Below, piece after piece: positions 33,294 to 44,119 of a stretch of DNA of 64,000 bases (its first letter is position 1; every line of letters starts with the position of its first letter). Source of the DNA: Chrysoperla carnea (Eukaryota > Arthropoda > Insecta > Neuroptera > Chrysopidae); assembly GCF_905475395.1 (NCBI RefSeq), contig NC_058339.1, positions 79,822,520 through 79,886,519 of the forward strand, written 5' to 3'. The notes beneath the pieces are model-generated. The model did no database searches. It was not told where the DNA came from and saw only the letters and a list, made by a program, of their open reading frames with translations. Position numbers and translations under genes: made by a program.

Positions 33294-36048
33294 AGAAAGT
33301 TTGTATTGAAATCGACATCACGACAACGGCCTTATACTATTTAAATGTTACAATCATCTCCGACAAGATTATGAAAGCTCTGTCCCTCTACCGTCGTAAA
33401 CAAGGAAACATGTTACCAGACTTCATAGGTAAAAGATTTTTTTTCTTCAGGTTTTAATGTTTAATTGCACAACACGGTAAGTGTGTATGAGCTTGCAGTG
33501 AAACCAGATGTAATTATTGCCTGTAACAGTGGAGGCTTAACACACACAATACATACTTTATAATCAGTTGTTTACAATACTTCTACTATGGTTGTTTCTG
33601 TTACAGCCACTTTACTGAACTATAGTTGTCTTGTCCACACAATTCTTTAACCATCCATTTAAAAGGTCGATGTAACTGATTTTTAAGGTTTATTCAAACT
33701 ATTTGGTGAACAATTTTTAATTTTTTTAGACTTCTGTTAAACATGTAATTCTAATAGATATTAGGTTTGATATGGATAGTGATATTTCTATCAAACAAAA
33801 TAAAAAAAAATTATTAACAATCTTATCTGCTTACCCATTTTATTTACTTATCCTCACTTGCTCATATTGCGCGCGATATTCCATTGAGTTTCAGGAAAAA
33901 ATATATCCGGAAAAAGATACCGAAATTTTTTTTTGTAATATTGTCCCATTTTCGAACACACAAGCTAAAAACTTCAGAATCCAACCTACTTCCCTATACT
34001 CAACAAACTCAACCCAACTCGCAATTTCAACAATACTCCAGGTCTATAAAATTTTCGGTCAATTTATTCCGAATACCATTACATTGAACTGAATTATAGC
34101 ACGTGATTATTTTTTTCTTATCACACCCTGTGTTGCATAACATGACACATATTATATAATAGGTTTTATATATGGTCCATGGTCCAAAGTATATATAGTA
34201 GGTATACTGATAATGATATCGTCCTGCCATGTGTCCCAGCCCAGCTCAGCCCTCCTCACTTAAAACACATTTATTTATATACAGGGTTAATCTATATAAC
34301 TGGTCCATGGAGGCGGAGTTTACATACATAAGGGCTTACCCTTATACAAATATTTTTTAAATAGTAGGATATTTTTGAATCATCCAAAATTGTAATTGAC
34401 CATTTAGACAAGTTTTAACCTTTATTGATTCGTTTTAACATGAAATATTTATTGCTTTATTGCTTTACAATGAGACAGATAATATATTTGAAAAATATAG
34501 TTTTATGTTCCCGGAGCCAGGCATATGATAAATGAAATTACATCAAACAGGTAGTGTTGTAAATGTAGTTTTTTTGTTGGGCATAAGCAAATGTTATTTC
34601 CTTTTAATCGCTTTTCATTAAATATTAATTTTTGAGGAAAAAAAACTCTTGGCCGAGAAAAATATTTTCAGTCATTATACTTGTTGGGATTCTTCAAATA
34701 CAAAAAAGTTATTATTACAGACAATTTAGTCCTTCACGGTTGAATTTTTTTGTAAGGTTTAATAAAAATTTATAAATTAAAATAGTAAGTTGAAAAAATT
34801 TGTTGTGACTGTTAGACGGCGGATATCTAGCTTGTTTATCCCTATATTTTCTTCATCATTTCCGATATAAATGCAAGCGTGTAATATGTCTGATTGCCTG
34901 TTTGGATAAAAGTAATGAGCTTTTTTAAAACGCATACATTATTTCAATGTTCCATGAAATCAATAGACCTGAAAGTATTATTATTTTTGTTACTCTTAAA
35001 ATTATACTTAAAATAAAAATTACACAAGATGAAATACCTTTATTTACAAAAAAGTACGAGTCTAGTTTTTTTCTTCTACTTTTAATGTTTTGATTCAAAA
35101 ACTTTTCAAACAAGTATTATTATTTTGATATTTTTGCAAAAATCTACTGTGACTAGGTAAACTTTCAAACGTAATAACTTTTCCAAGCAAAAACCAAAAA
35201 TTTTCTCATATCAGAAGTAGTAAACTAGACATAAAGAGCATACATGCAGTCTCAAAGATTAGGTGATCCCGAATATTTATAAGCCATGGCTCCAGGACTA
35301 ATTGTTATTATTTTTTATTAAAAATCTCCTACTATTGGATATATGTACATCCAATGGAAATTCTAAATTCAATACTGGTAATTCAATATGGCACTTGATG
35401 TACCATATATGCTGGTTTACCCTGTATATACGATTACAATATTGTAGAACACTTTATGTGTGTTTCACTATACATACATACATACATACCTATAAAGTGT
35501 TGTAGGACTAACTGGATATATATGAAGGTACCTAAAAGAGACTAAAATTACGGGCAAAATGCCAAAATGTAAATAATTGTGACCCCATTGTTAGTACCCC
35601 AATATAATATAGTTGTGTTTGTTATGTTTTAGTGGTGGATACATTTATATCTACTACACTACTGTTTAGTAAAGAGATGTATTGTATATATAACTATATG
35701 GGTGTAAGATCTTCCAAAAAGAGTGATACTTTTTAAAATATGAACAAATAAATTATTATTTTGAGAAAAAATTCTTTTCTTCTTTTTTGACGAAAATGGA
35801 AAGATCATTTATGTAAGTTTTATAACAAAACTGTGTTTGATTCTGATATTGCTGCCTTGAAGCCGCAGAAATATGTAAAACTGGGTATTTTCAAAATTGG
35901 CCCCATTACATAAACTTCTGCTATGCCAGGAAAATAATAATAAAGAAAATAGTTAAACTAGTCGCGTAAAAATGAACAGGCGCGTTCAATTTGTATTCAT
36001 TAATACTAATTCACTTATATTACGAAATTTTTTTTTTGTAATTGAAAA
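33294..36048. other. Long unassigned stretch
   Basis: No gene was recognised with confidence. It holds the 106-codon frame listed separately and a CATA microsatellite at about 35,472-35,490. Confidence 0.4.
33772..34092 (+). CDS. Hypothetical 106-aa frame, doubtful
   Basis: This is one of the longest single-frame ATG-to-stop ORFs in the window and starts MDSDISIKQNKKK. Residues about 14-34 are hydrophobic (LLTILSAYPFYLLILTCSYC), so a membrane segment is possible. The rest is Asn/Ser/Thr/Ile-rich as expected from AT-rich sequence. No domain, no splice context and no repeat relationship were recognised. Most likely a chance ORF. Confidence 0.12.
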   Translation: MDSDISIKQNKKKLLTILSAYPFYLLILTCSYCARYSIEFQEKIYPEKDTEIFFCNIVPFSNTQAKNFRIQPTSLYSTNSTQLAISTILQVYKIFGQFIPNTITLN

Positions 36049-36049
36049 C

Positions 36050-36134
36050 TTTGAACTATCCGCACCGTGTGTGAGTTTTATAGAAGGCGTTTCCATGGAA
36101 ACGATACACTACTTTAATTATAGAATTGTATGGA

Positions 36135-36177
<43 letters not shown>

Positions 36178-36484
36178 ATTGAATTTATGACTTACATTGA
36201 AAATTTAATATTATTGTCTCACAAATTTAAATAAATAATTATGATAATTTACATTTGAAAACTAATATTTGTGCAATTTGTTTTCTTCTTTTCACAATTT
36301 ATAATGCAAGTTTAATTAATTATTGTTTTTCAATAATTTTAATTTGACATTTTCAATAAGATCAACATGTAAAGAACTGGAAATTAGTCATAACAACCTC
36401 CTTTATCGCCAGAATTTTTCGCTGGAAGCGCTGGCATCCATTCTAGTGTCCCTACCATGTCTCCACTTGCTAACTATGTGCTAA
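36050..36484 (-). mobile_element. Jockey LINE 3' untranslated region with (TA)n expansion
   Basis: Continuous on the minus strand with the RT remnant above it, and homologous to 10,936-11,325. Shared blocks include GATGCCAGCGCTT, GGTTGTTATGACTAATTT-like sequence and GTGTATCGTTTCCATGGAAA. A (TA)n run of about 19 units (36,139-36,176) sits where the other copy has only TTATATATG, so the microsatellite grew after insertion. Confidence 0.82.
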
Positions 36485-37140
36485 ATCTATACGGTAACTG
36501 AAGAAATTGAAATCTTTTTAATCTTTGAGTTTCTTCACTATTGTCCAACAGATTTACTGTAATGTATTTTTATGTGTTTCTAGTCTCTTCAAATACTTAG
36601 CACTGAACTTTACTATTTCACATTTCACTGTGTTCACTATTAGGTCTTTGCGAATTTCACTACTTGGCATAAAGTAGGGAGCCCCTGTCATAGCTCTGAG
36701 TATTTTTGAGAGAAATTTTTCAAAAATCTCAATATTGGAGTTTAAGTAGGGCCACAAAGTTGTATCACATAGGTAAAAATTGACTTGAAGGCTGCTTTTT
36801 AAACTAACAATTTATTTCTAAGCGATAATTGTGAATTCTTGACTAAAAGCCAATAATACTTACAAAACTTGAGACCTAACTATTTTCACTTGTTCCAAAT
36901 GTGTGTGTTCCAAGTTAATATTTTATTTAAATGCATTCCAAGATACTTTACGCTGTCAAATCGTGGTATAATTTTGCTATTTATGTGTACTTGAGGTGAA
37001 ACACCTCAATATTTTGTAAATACAATATGAGCGGATTTTGTTTCATTGATAGTTACACGCCATTGTATTGTCCATTAATTTGGATTAAGTGCTGCTGAAG
37101 CTGATTAAAGTTGATTTCATCAAAACTCCAACGTCTAAGC
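36485..37140 (-). pseudogene. Jockey-type LINE reverse-transcriptase remnant
   Basis: The minus strand encodes, with stops and frameshifts, DEINFNQLQQHL, then VTINETKSAHIVFTK, FDSVKYLGMHLNKILTW, LSLRNKLLV, TYVIQLCGP, then the longer open part 36,757-36,554 (WPYLNSNIEIFEKFLSKILR, then VKFSAKYLKRLETHKN) and finally VNLLDNSEETQRLKRF. This order (thumb and C-terminal end) is diagnostic for the Jockey clade. The catalytic palm and endonuclease are absent. The 3' UTR follows at once. Confidence 0.92.
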
Positions 37141-37745
37141 TTCAAGTAAAGTACAAAATTGTTTCCTTTTTATTCAAATTTTAAAAAGTATCATTTCTAT
37201 TGGAAAACTTTATTATTATTCGTATATAAGCCATAGAGTTAGCGTACATTTTTTGGAATTTTTAGCAACAAGTTAAAAGTTTGTGTGAACTTAGTCCTTA
37301 GGTAGTCTAACAACACTGGTGAAAGAGGATATTCAGAGAATTTCTCTACGTTTTTGTGAAGTGTCGGGCTTCTAACATGAATAATGGACCAAATTTCATT
37401 GCACTGTAGACTCGATTATCTTCCTATTAAAATAAGAAGAAAAGCAAATACGGATCAACTTTAAGTTTACGGGGAATCACCAATGTTTGACTGTGAATGT
37501 CAAAAAACCACTTTTTCCATATTTTGCGCAATTTTTCATCTGGGCGCCATTTTATAAACAAAGTCGATATCTTAGATATCATCAGGCTGACTTGAAAACT
37601 TGTAATTTTACTCCAAAAATTTTTAGTGGCTAACACCTAAATATATATTATCTAGAATTCACCATATTTATCTAGATTTTTAAACTAGTATTTATTTGAA
37701 TTGTATTGAAGTGTTATTTATTATTATTAAGGTATTGTGCATAGC
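37141..37745. other. Unassigned stretch
   Basis: AT-rich with a slightly GC-richer patch at 37,500-37,590 (TTCATCTGGGCGCCATTTTA). No family recognised. Confidence 0.4.
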
Positions 37746-37749
37746 TTAT

Positions 37750-38165
37750 TTAGAGCTATATGCGAGTCGAAGGTCTGTCCAATAGATAGTAGTAAAATTT
37801 GTGTTTAGCGGTGGGGCTAAGCAGGGGACAAGCTTGCAGATGTGATTAACGTACTTAGTAGGCTGGCCCTATATAGTATAGCTACTATTTAATTGGATCT
37901 TTAGGTTAGTTAAGATTCATAATCATAATTATCAAATTGTAGGTTAAACGAAGGAGCTATATAGCGCAGCGAGCTCCACTGCCGAAGGCATCAGACAGGC
38001 CAAAGGCCCGTCCAAGACATGGTAGTAAAATTTGTGTTTAGCGAACAGGCTAAGAAGGGGTGGACTTGCGAGTGAGTTTAACGGACTTAGCGGACGGGCC
38101 AAGCATAGTATAGTTAATTAATGAATAAGGGCTGCAGGTTACTTAACATGAATAATCTCTGATCA
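37750..38165. repeat. Two 233-bp-period tandem copies with a run of small perfect hairpins
   Basis: GTAGTAAAATTTGTGTTTAG occurs at 37,789 and 38,022. Copy 1 spans about 37,750-37,935 and copy 2 about 37,952-38,165, clearly diverged. Copy 2 carries three consecutive short stem-loops at about 37,953-38,010: GGAGCT...AGCTCC, TGCC-GAA-GGCA and GGCC-AAA-GGCC. Copy 1 lacks about 30 nt of this part. GC content is well above the neighbourhood. It lies directly upstream of the Helitron fragment and may be part of it. Confidence 0.7.
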
Positions 38166-38184
38166 AGAGTTATAATTAAATAAA

Positions 38185-38379
38185 TTGTTGGTGAACTTAG
38201 CATTTTCAATGTCGATAAATAAATCGCTAGACCAGTCGCTAAATGTTTGCGGCATCAATGTTGAAAATTTATGTTTTTCACATGGCCAATTGTATGTGGC
38301 CTGTTCTCGTGTTGGCATACCAACAAACATATTCATGTTGTGTATCATTACAATAATAAGCAATATGTTTTTTGAATAA
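38185..38379 (+). pseudogene. Helitron RepHel helicase C-terminal remnant
   Basis: The 64-codon frame contains FSMSINKSLDQSLNVCGINV and FSHGQLYVACSRVGIPTNIF. These correspond to the last conserved motifs of the Pif1-type helicase in Helitron RepHel proteins (MTINK-x-QGQ-(S/T)L and F-x-HGQLYVA-x-SRV). The invariant G of the GQ pair is changed (LDQ), and the rest of the roughly 1,400-residue protein is absent. Family role: rolling-circle transposition. Confidence 0.9.
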
Positions 38380-38455
38380 TATTGTTTTAAATTAATTATT
38401 TATATATATATTTAAATTAGTTAATACAGCACAACGTCTGTCGGGTCAGCTAGTA
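38380..38455 (+). mobile_element. Helitron 3' terminus
   Basis: The helicase remnant is followed by CACAACGTCTGTCGGGTCAG then CTAG|TA (ending at about 38,454). CTAG fits the CTRR terminal rule and the following T fits insertion into an AT dinucleotide. This terminal phrase is widespread in insect Helitrons. The preceding stem expected near the end is not obvious. Confidence 0.6.
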
Positions 38456-38705
38456 GAATAATAAAAATAAATAGTTTGTTTTTTCGTAAATAATTTTTTA
38501 ATTCGCTAGCTTTTGTACGCGATTTAATAATAAAAAACAATATTTTATATTTCAAAAAAAAATTATTTAAATTAATTTTCTTAGTGGTTTGTTTTGTTTT
38601 CATTACTTGTGTAAATACATTTTAGAAAAAAATATATTAAAAAAATGTATAAAACTAAAGAGTAAGTATTCTTCGATGCAGAAAGAGTAAACTAACAATA
38701 AATAT

Positions 38706-38885
38706 ATGAGTTTATTAGAAAATGTCGACATTATGGCGAATAACTGTGATGATGATGATGATAATAATAATAATAATGATGATGATGATGATACTCTCTC
38801 AGCTAGCTCTTATACGAATGTTGGTAGCAAAGAGCAAAGTAAATTGTACAAGTTAGTTTGTTGTCGGTGGTTTTTAGTTGCATGA
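38706..38885 (+). CDS. 59-aa ORF with Asp/Asn tract, possible exon
   Basis: ATG at 38,706 opens MSLLENVDIMANNC, then five Asp, about five Asn, five Asp (from GAT/AAT microsatellite 38,747-38,792), then TLSASSYTNVGSKEQSKLYK and a stop at 38,883. Acidic/Asn tracts next to Ser-rich sequence occur in insect regulatory proteins. A weak donor (AA|GTTAGT at about 38,851) could end a first exon. The alternative is a plain microsatellite in frame by chance. No homology was recognised. Confidence 0.2.
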   Translation: MSLLENVDIMANNCDDDDDNNNNNDDDDDTLSASSYTNVGSKEQSKLYKLVCCRWFLVA

Positions 38886-39225
38886 TGGGTGGTTTGTTTC
38901 TGTACTCTAAATGTGAAGCTGTACATTTTAAATCGAAAAAAATTGAAACCATCTAAAATAATTTTTGAAGTAAAAACTTCTTTTGGCACTTTTCTTCGTC
39001 ACCGTCATCGCGTGTGCTCGTAATTGAACTCTTACTAAGAAGATGAATTGATTTTGGTGAAATTTGTGTGTGTGTTTAAGTGGATGCGAGGTTGGCTTAC
39101 ATTAACAATTTGATCCTCTACAAAATGTGTTTGAGGCTTCCGCAACAAAAAATTAATTCCCACGAAATAAATGGTGGAGACGCATATAAATAATATACTT
39201 ATTACATTACATCTTACTATTAAAT
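38886..39225. other. Possible LINE-like 3' region
   Basis: GTCACCGTCATCGCGTGTGC, CTCGTAATTGAACTC and GATTTTGGTGAAATTTGTGT have the flavour of interspersed-repeat ends. No second copy in the window supports it. Confidence 0.2.
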
Positions 39226-39658
39226 AAGTTATGACTGTCAGTTAGTTAGTTATAATAGTCATGACTGTCAGTTAGTTAATTATTAGAACAGAGCTGGTCA
39301 GTTAGCCCTTATTTATGTACAATAAATAAATAATATTCATTAATGATTTACATGGTATTTAAATGAATTTTTTAAAGCTGACAATTGTTATATAGCTTGT
39401 ACATTGCATATAGATAACAGTTATGAATGTCAGTCAGTTAAACGTTTGAACAGGTCTGAGCACTCAGCCTCTATTTATGAACAGTAAATAGATAAGATTA
39501 ATTTATGATTTCCGTAGTATTTAAATGAATTTAATAAGGCTGAAAATTGTTATACAGCTTATATATTTCCAGCTTTAAATAAAGACATTTAAATACCACG
39601 GAAATCATAAATGAATCTGATGTATTTATTATTCATAAATAAAGGCTGACTGACCAAT
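39226..39658. repeat. Cluster of three related repeats, two direct and one inverted
   Basis: Copy 1 (39,252-39,410) and copy 2 (39,414-39,573) are direct. They share GTCAGTTAG/GTCAGTCAGTTA, CTATTTATG...CAGTAAATA, TGATTT(A/C)C(A/C)(T)G(T)(A)GTATTTAAATGAATTT and GCTGA(C/A)AATTGTTATA(T/C)AGCTT. Copy 3 (39,578-39,658) is the inverted middle part (AAATACCACGGAAATCATAA matching TTATGATTTCCGTAGTATTT in copy 2), so copies 2 and 3 can fold back. A short GACTGTCAGTTAGTTA duplication at 39,231 and 39,263 adds a further layer. Confidence 0.8.
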
Positions 39659-39975
39659 GTGTGTGTGTCTGTTTGTCTGTCTGCCTGTTCGTCTGTGGCT
39701 TCGTAGCGCCTAAACGAATGAACTGATTTTGATTTTTTGTTTCGTTTTGAAAGGTAATTTCTTACCTATATCTGAAGTGCGAATTTAGGGTTCCGTACCT
39801 ACCCGAAAAAATTAAAAAATTGGCGATGAATGGGTTCAGTTAGGAAAAGTCTTCAGTTTGAAAAAGGGAATTTAATGGAGAACATGTTTATACCTTTGTT
39901 TCAAAAGCGAGTTTAAAGTACCGTAAACGAAAAATTTTACGGGAGTTTTTTTAATTTTGTAAATTTTACACACAA
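39659..39975 (+). repeat. Family D1 dispersed repeat fragment
   Basis: TGTGTGTGTCTGTTTGTCTG, CTTCGTAGCGCCTAAACGAA, TTTGAAAGGTAATTT, GAGAACATGTTTATA and TTTGTAAATTTTACA follow the family D1 order. It abuts the inverted repeat cluster. Confidence 0.7.
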
Positions 39976-42838
39976 CTTCATATAAATGTGTATATCCAGA
40001 TATAAACATTTCTTTTTATCAACATTACCGACTAAAATTTTTGAATAATTCATTCAATTCCAGGTTGTGAGGCTGCAGTTCTATCTAACTATATTAAAGT
40101 TTCAACACACACTATCGAAATCGAGTAGGTTTTTTAGAAGATCGGTGCGTTTGTTTTGAATCAAAGTGTATATAATGTTCATAGTGAATAACAACAACTA
40201 CTGAGATAATTAGAGCTAGTTAAGATGAAATGGTGATTATTTCATTCATAACATTATCATTATATTGTTGTGTTATTATTATTGTTGTTGTTATTGTTGG
40301 GTGGATGTTAGGTGCATGGTTGTACTATGTTTTGGCCTTCATTGTTTAATGTCTTCTACATCTAATTAAATAATATCATAATTATTATAATATATTATTA
40401 TTATTTTTAATAAAAAAAAATAAATAAAAGGAAATTATCTCTTTTAATGTGTTTAATTATAATATTTTTGTTTGTATTTCTACATAGAAATTACTAATTT
40501 TTTTTTTATTTCTTTGCTTTACAGAAGTTATTATCCATTAAATATAATTTTGGATCATAGAAAAGGTTAAAAACCTAACGCGTCACCCAAAAATGATATT
40601 ACAATATTTAATTTTAAACCTGAAGTATTCTTTTCGACACGATTCTTGTAACTCGCCTAATTGATATGAGAGCAACTATCGACAAGAGAAAATTCTTCAA
40701 ATTCCAATCGGTTAAATTTTGGATATTTCTTTTTAAAATTAGTTCGAAATACAGAACGTCTGAAACGTGACAGTAATTGCGCTTACAGCGTTTATTATGG
40801 TAGAAAGCGTCGAAAATCGGCAATTTTAAAATTAATTTTTTTAATTCAATTTTTCATATCTTTTAAGCAATATGAATTATAATTTCTAGACAGTTTTGTC
40901 TTTGCTTTCACCAATCTAGATGAAAAACGTTTTCAAATCATTTTATTGTGACTTTAAAAAGGTTTCAGTTTTATATTCGACGAATGTAATTTTAACTTGC
41001 TAGACAACAAATTACTAGCGGTGGCTTTAGTAGCGCTCACCCAGCGTTAGTTAACCCATTGCCGGATTTAAGACTTATTTTATCCCTACCTAGGCTCAAT
41101 AACAAAAGAAAAAACTGAAATTCAGCCGTTCTATTAACTCTTGTAAACTTTGCCTGCACTCTTACAAGCTAGCTTTTTTAACTTGTCAGCATTTGGTTGC
41201 TTATTTCGTACGTTAAATATTGTTTGTAAATCATAACCTACACATAATTTTATATAAATTTATTTTTTAACTCACCAAATAATTAAAAATAGTTTGATTA
41301 CGTGATTACTGAATGCTGTTTGAGAGTGAAAATATAAGTGCAGAGTAATAATCTACATAAATAGATTCATTTTAATTAATTTTACCATATTTTTAGCACA
41401 CGTTTTTTAATTTACTGAACACAATATTAAACTAACGAAAGTGCACGCACAGGCCCGAAAATTTCCGAAATTAATATTTTTTGCTTACATCTTTACTCTC
41501 GTGATGAAAAAAATTCACAATTTCTGGGGGAAATATATTAAAAAAACTGTAGATTGAAAAAAATCTGAAAAGTGCACAATTCTAAAAAAGATACAATTAT
41601 ATGAAGATACCAGAAGTTCCAAACACATATACATTTGAAAAATAAAAGTTTTTTTTTGTTTTGTGTCGGGCGTGAGCAAAATCGTTATAACGCGGGTTAC
41701 TAACAAAAATTTTTTTCGTTCAATCCATTTTATAAACATCCTGTGTGTAGGGACTAAAAATGGAAAAACCATTTAGAATATGGCATGAATTAAATAAAAT
41801 ATTGGTGCCACTAAAGCTATTAATGGAAGAGTAGTGGTATTTCCCTTCAAAGTGAAGAAGGATATGTATTATATTATTATAATATAATGTATATGAAATG
41901 AAAGCATTCATTCATGTCATATGAGAGTATAATTTGTCAAAATCAATATCTTTCAGATGTTTTATAAATTGAATGACTGACTGGTCCTAGTATGCTTATC
42001 TGCTTATCATATCTCATCTTTATACGTCTACTAGCGGTTATTCATTGGCTTCGTTAAATAAATAAATTGTTCTTTTGATCTCCAAAAAACCCCCTTGACC
42101 CATATAATCTTAGACTCTAAAACTTTCTAACTCATACCTTGAATTATTTAATATTTTCTCTTCTGGAAATTATTTGAATTGGAATGAGGTTATTTTATAA
42201 AAATGCAAGCAGGCTGAAGGCTGGTTATCAATGTGATTTTGTACCTGAATAAAGTAAAAATACAAGTTTTGCCGAGATAAGTAAATTTTTTCATTCTGTC
42301 TATTTCAGACTGTCTATTTACTAGCTGACCATTGCATATTGTTATAAAAATCATACTCAACGCAAATCATTATTTGGATTTAAAATATTATAGCGTATTC
42401 CAATTTAAAATTATATTTTGAAGAGGTAACTTTCAAATTGGAAAAGTGACCATGAATCTATAACTAAGAAACCATAGATAAATGGAAATATATATGCATT
42501 CCGTTTTTCTGGGCAAAAGTAGATAAACGAAAAATAAGAGGGAAAAAGATGTCTATTCCCAGGAAATACAAATTCTACTAAAACCTTAAAGCCTGTTTCT
42601 CAAAGTGCAATTAGTGCGGGTGATTTTGTAATCAGTGGCAACTGCTTATATAGCAAAGAACCGCCATCTCGACAAAATAAACACTTTTTAAGAACTTTAC
42701 CTCAAAAATCGCAAAGAAGCTCAACTATTACAAACAGATGCATCCACGATTATTTAACTATAAAGAATATTTTAACTTTTATAATAGTTTAATATGTGTT
42801 GAAAATGGACAGATACCAAAATTTGGAATAGAAAATTG
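39976..42838. other. Long unassigned AT-rich stretch
   Basis: ATT/GTT microsatellite patches at about 40,270-40,300 and 40,370-40,400. The open frames at 40,614-40,823, 41,515-41,772 and 41,720-41,911 show no family resemblance. Confidence 0.4.
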
Positions 42839-42839
42839 A

Positions 42840-43610
42840 AATTTTCAATGATTATTTATTTTTCTTCAATGAGTTTTGAAAAAATTTCATTTAAATCGAA
42901 TAGAATTTGGCTGAGATATCCAAATATTTTTTTTATATATCATTAAAATAAAAAAATCTGATTTTGCTCTATCACATCCAAATTTCATCCTACTTTAATC
43001 AATCAAGTAGGTTATTTCACTAATTTTGGGTGATACTTTTTAAAGTTTTTGTTATATATAACGAAACAGCAATATTTTTCAAAATTTCGTCTTCATGGTT
43101 CCTTTTTTTTACTTAAGGACTGGTTAAAGCAAACACCTTACACAAAAAATAGAAATTACGACGAAATATTAGCATGTTTCCAAAAAAAATTCATTCAAAT
43201 CGAACAAACTTTTGCTATACCACACCCAAATTTTATCCAATTTTAATCAACCAAGTACGTAATTCCACTGTAAATAAACGTAAATAACGTAAACTTTGTC
43301 AAATTTAACGACACTATAATATATTTCACTTTAATGGCTTCCACACTTGTCACAAGGACTAGTAAAAGCGAGTAACTAACACGAAAAATGAAAAAAACGA
43401 CCCAAAGTAAGTAGGATTCAAAAAAAATTTCAACAAAATGTAGCCACGATATCGAAAAAATTGATTTTTTACACTATTTTATATACAACCAAGTATGTTA
43501 TTCCACTAATTTTGACTCATACTTTTCAAATTTTTTCCCAATTTTCACAAAACTCTAATAATTTTCATCTTCATAGCCAAACTTGAGAATAAAAAAAAAA
43601 ATTAATAATA
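42840..43610. repeat. R310 tandem repeat array, second locus
   Basis: Roughly two and a half diverged copies. The A-rich block with ATTTCATTTAAATCGAA (42,889), ATTCATTCAAATCGAA (43,187) and ATTTCAACAAAATG (43,426) marks successive units. Each is followed by CTAT...CATCCAAATTT-like, AATCAA(T/C)CAAGTA and TTCCACT(AATTTTG) blocks. These correspond block for block with 1431-2015. The ORF at 43,049-43,246 is a by-product. Confidence 0.72.
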
Positions 43611-43938
43611 ATAATAATTTCTTAAAAAATAAATTAACATTTTATCAAAACATTCACCTTACTTTGTCCAATTTAAGTCGATTTCGGCTGCTGAATAAAA
43701 ACTATTTCACAATTTTATGATTGAAGTAAGAAAATTAAGATTTTGATCGTTTTTGACATGTATTTAATGTTGTATATAAAAGATTTAGGTTAATATTATA
43801 TACTTTTTAATGAAGAGAGTTAGTTTTTCATTAATTTTTGTATAAACTCCCCCGCATGTCATTAGTTCTCATTGATGTAATATTGAGTTTGAGAATATTT
43901 TTAATTGATCTTAATACAAATTAAAAATATTAAACTTT

Positions 43939-44119
43939 TTATTTATTATTTAGCAATAATAACCACTAATAATTGTTATAAATTATTTGTTTAAAATAAA
44001 ATATTGACGATCGCTTCTTTTGCAAATGGCTAAACAAGCCGAAACGATCGTCAACATTTTATTTTAAATAAATAATTTATAAAAAATACTAGTGGTTGTT
44101 ATTGCTAAACAATAAATAA
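43939..44119. repeat. Near-perfect palindrome: 75-bp arms, 31-nt loop
   Basis: The left arm 43,939-44,013 (TTATTTATTATTTAGCAATA ... TTGACGATCG) is mirrored by the right arm 44,045-44,119 (CGATCGTCAACATTTTATTT ... AATAAATAA) with about eight differences. Weak pairing continues a few bases further out. The loop is GC-richer. There is no coding capacity. It is MITE-like, and any transcript would fold into a long hairpin. Confidence 0.92.
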
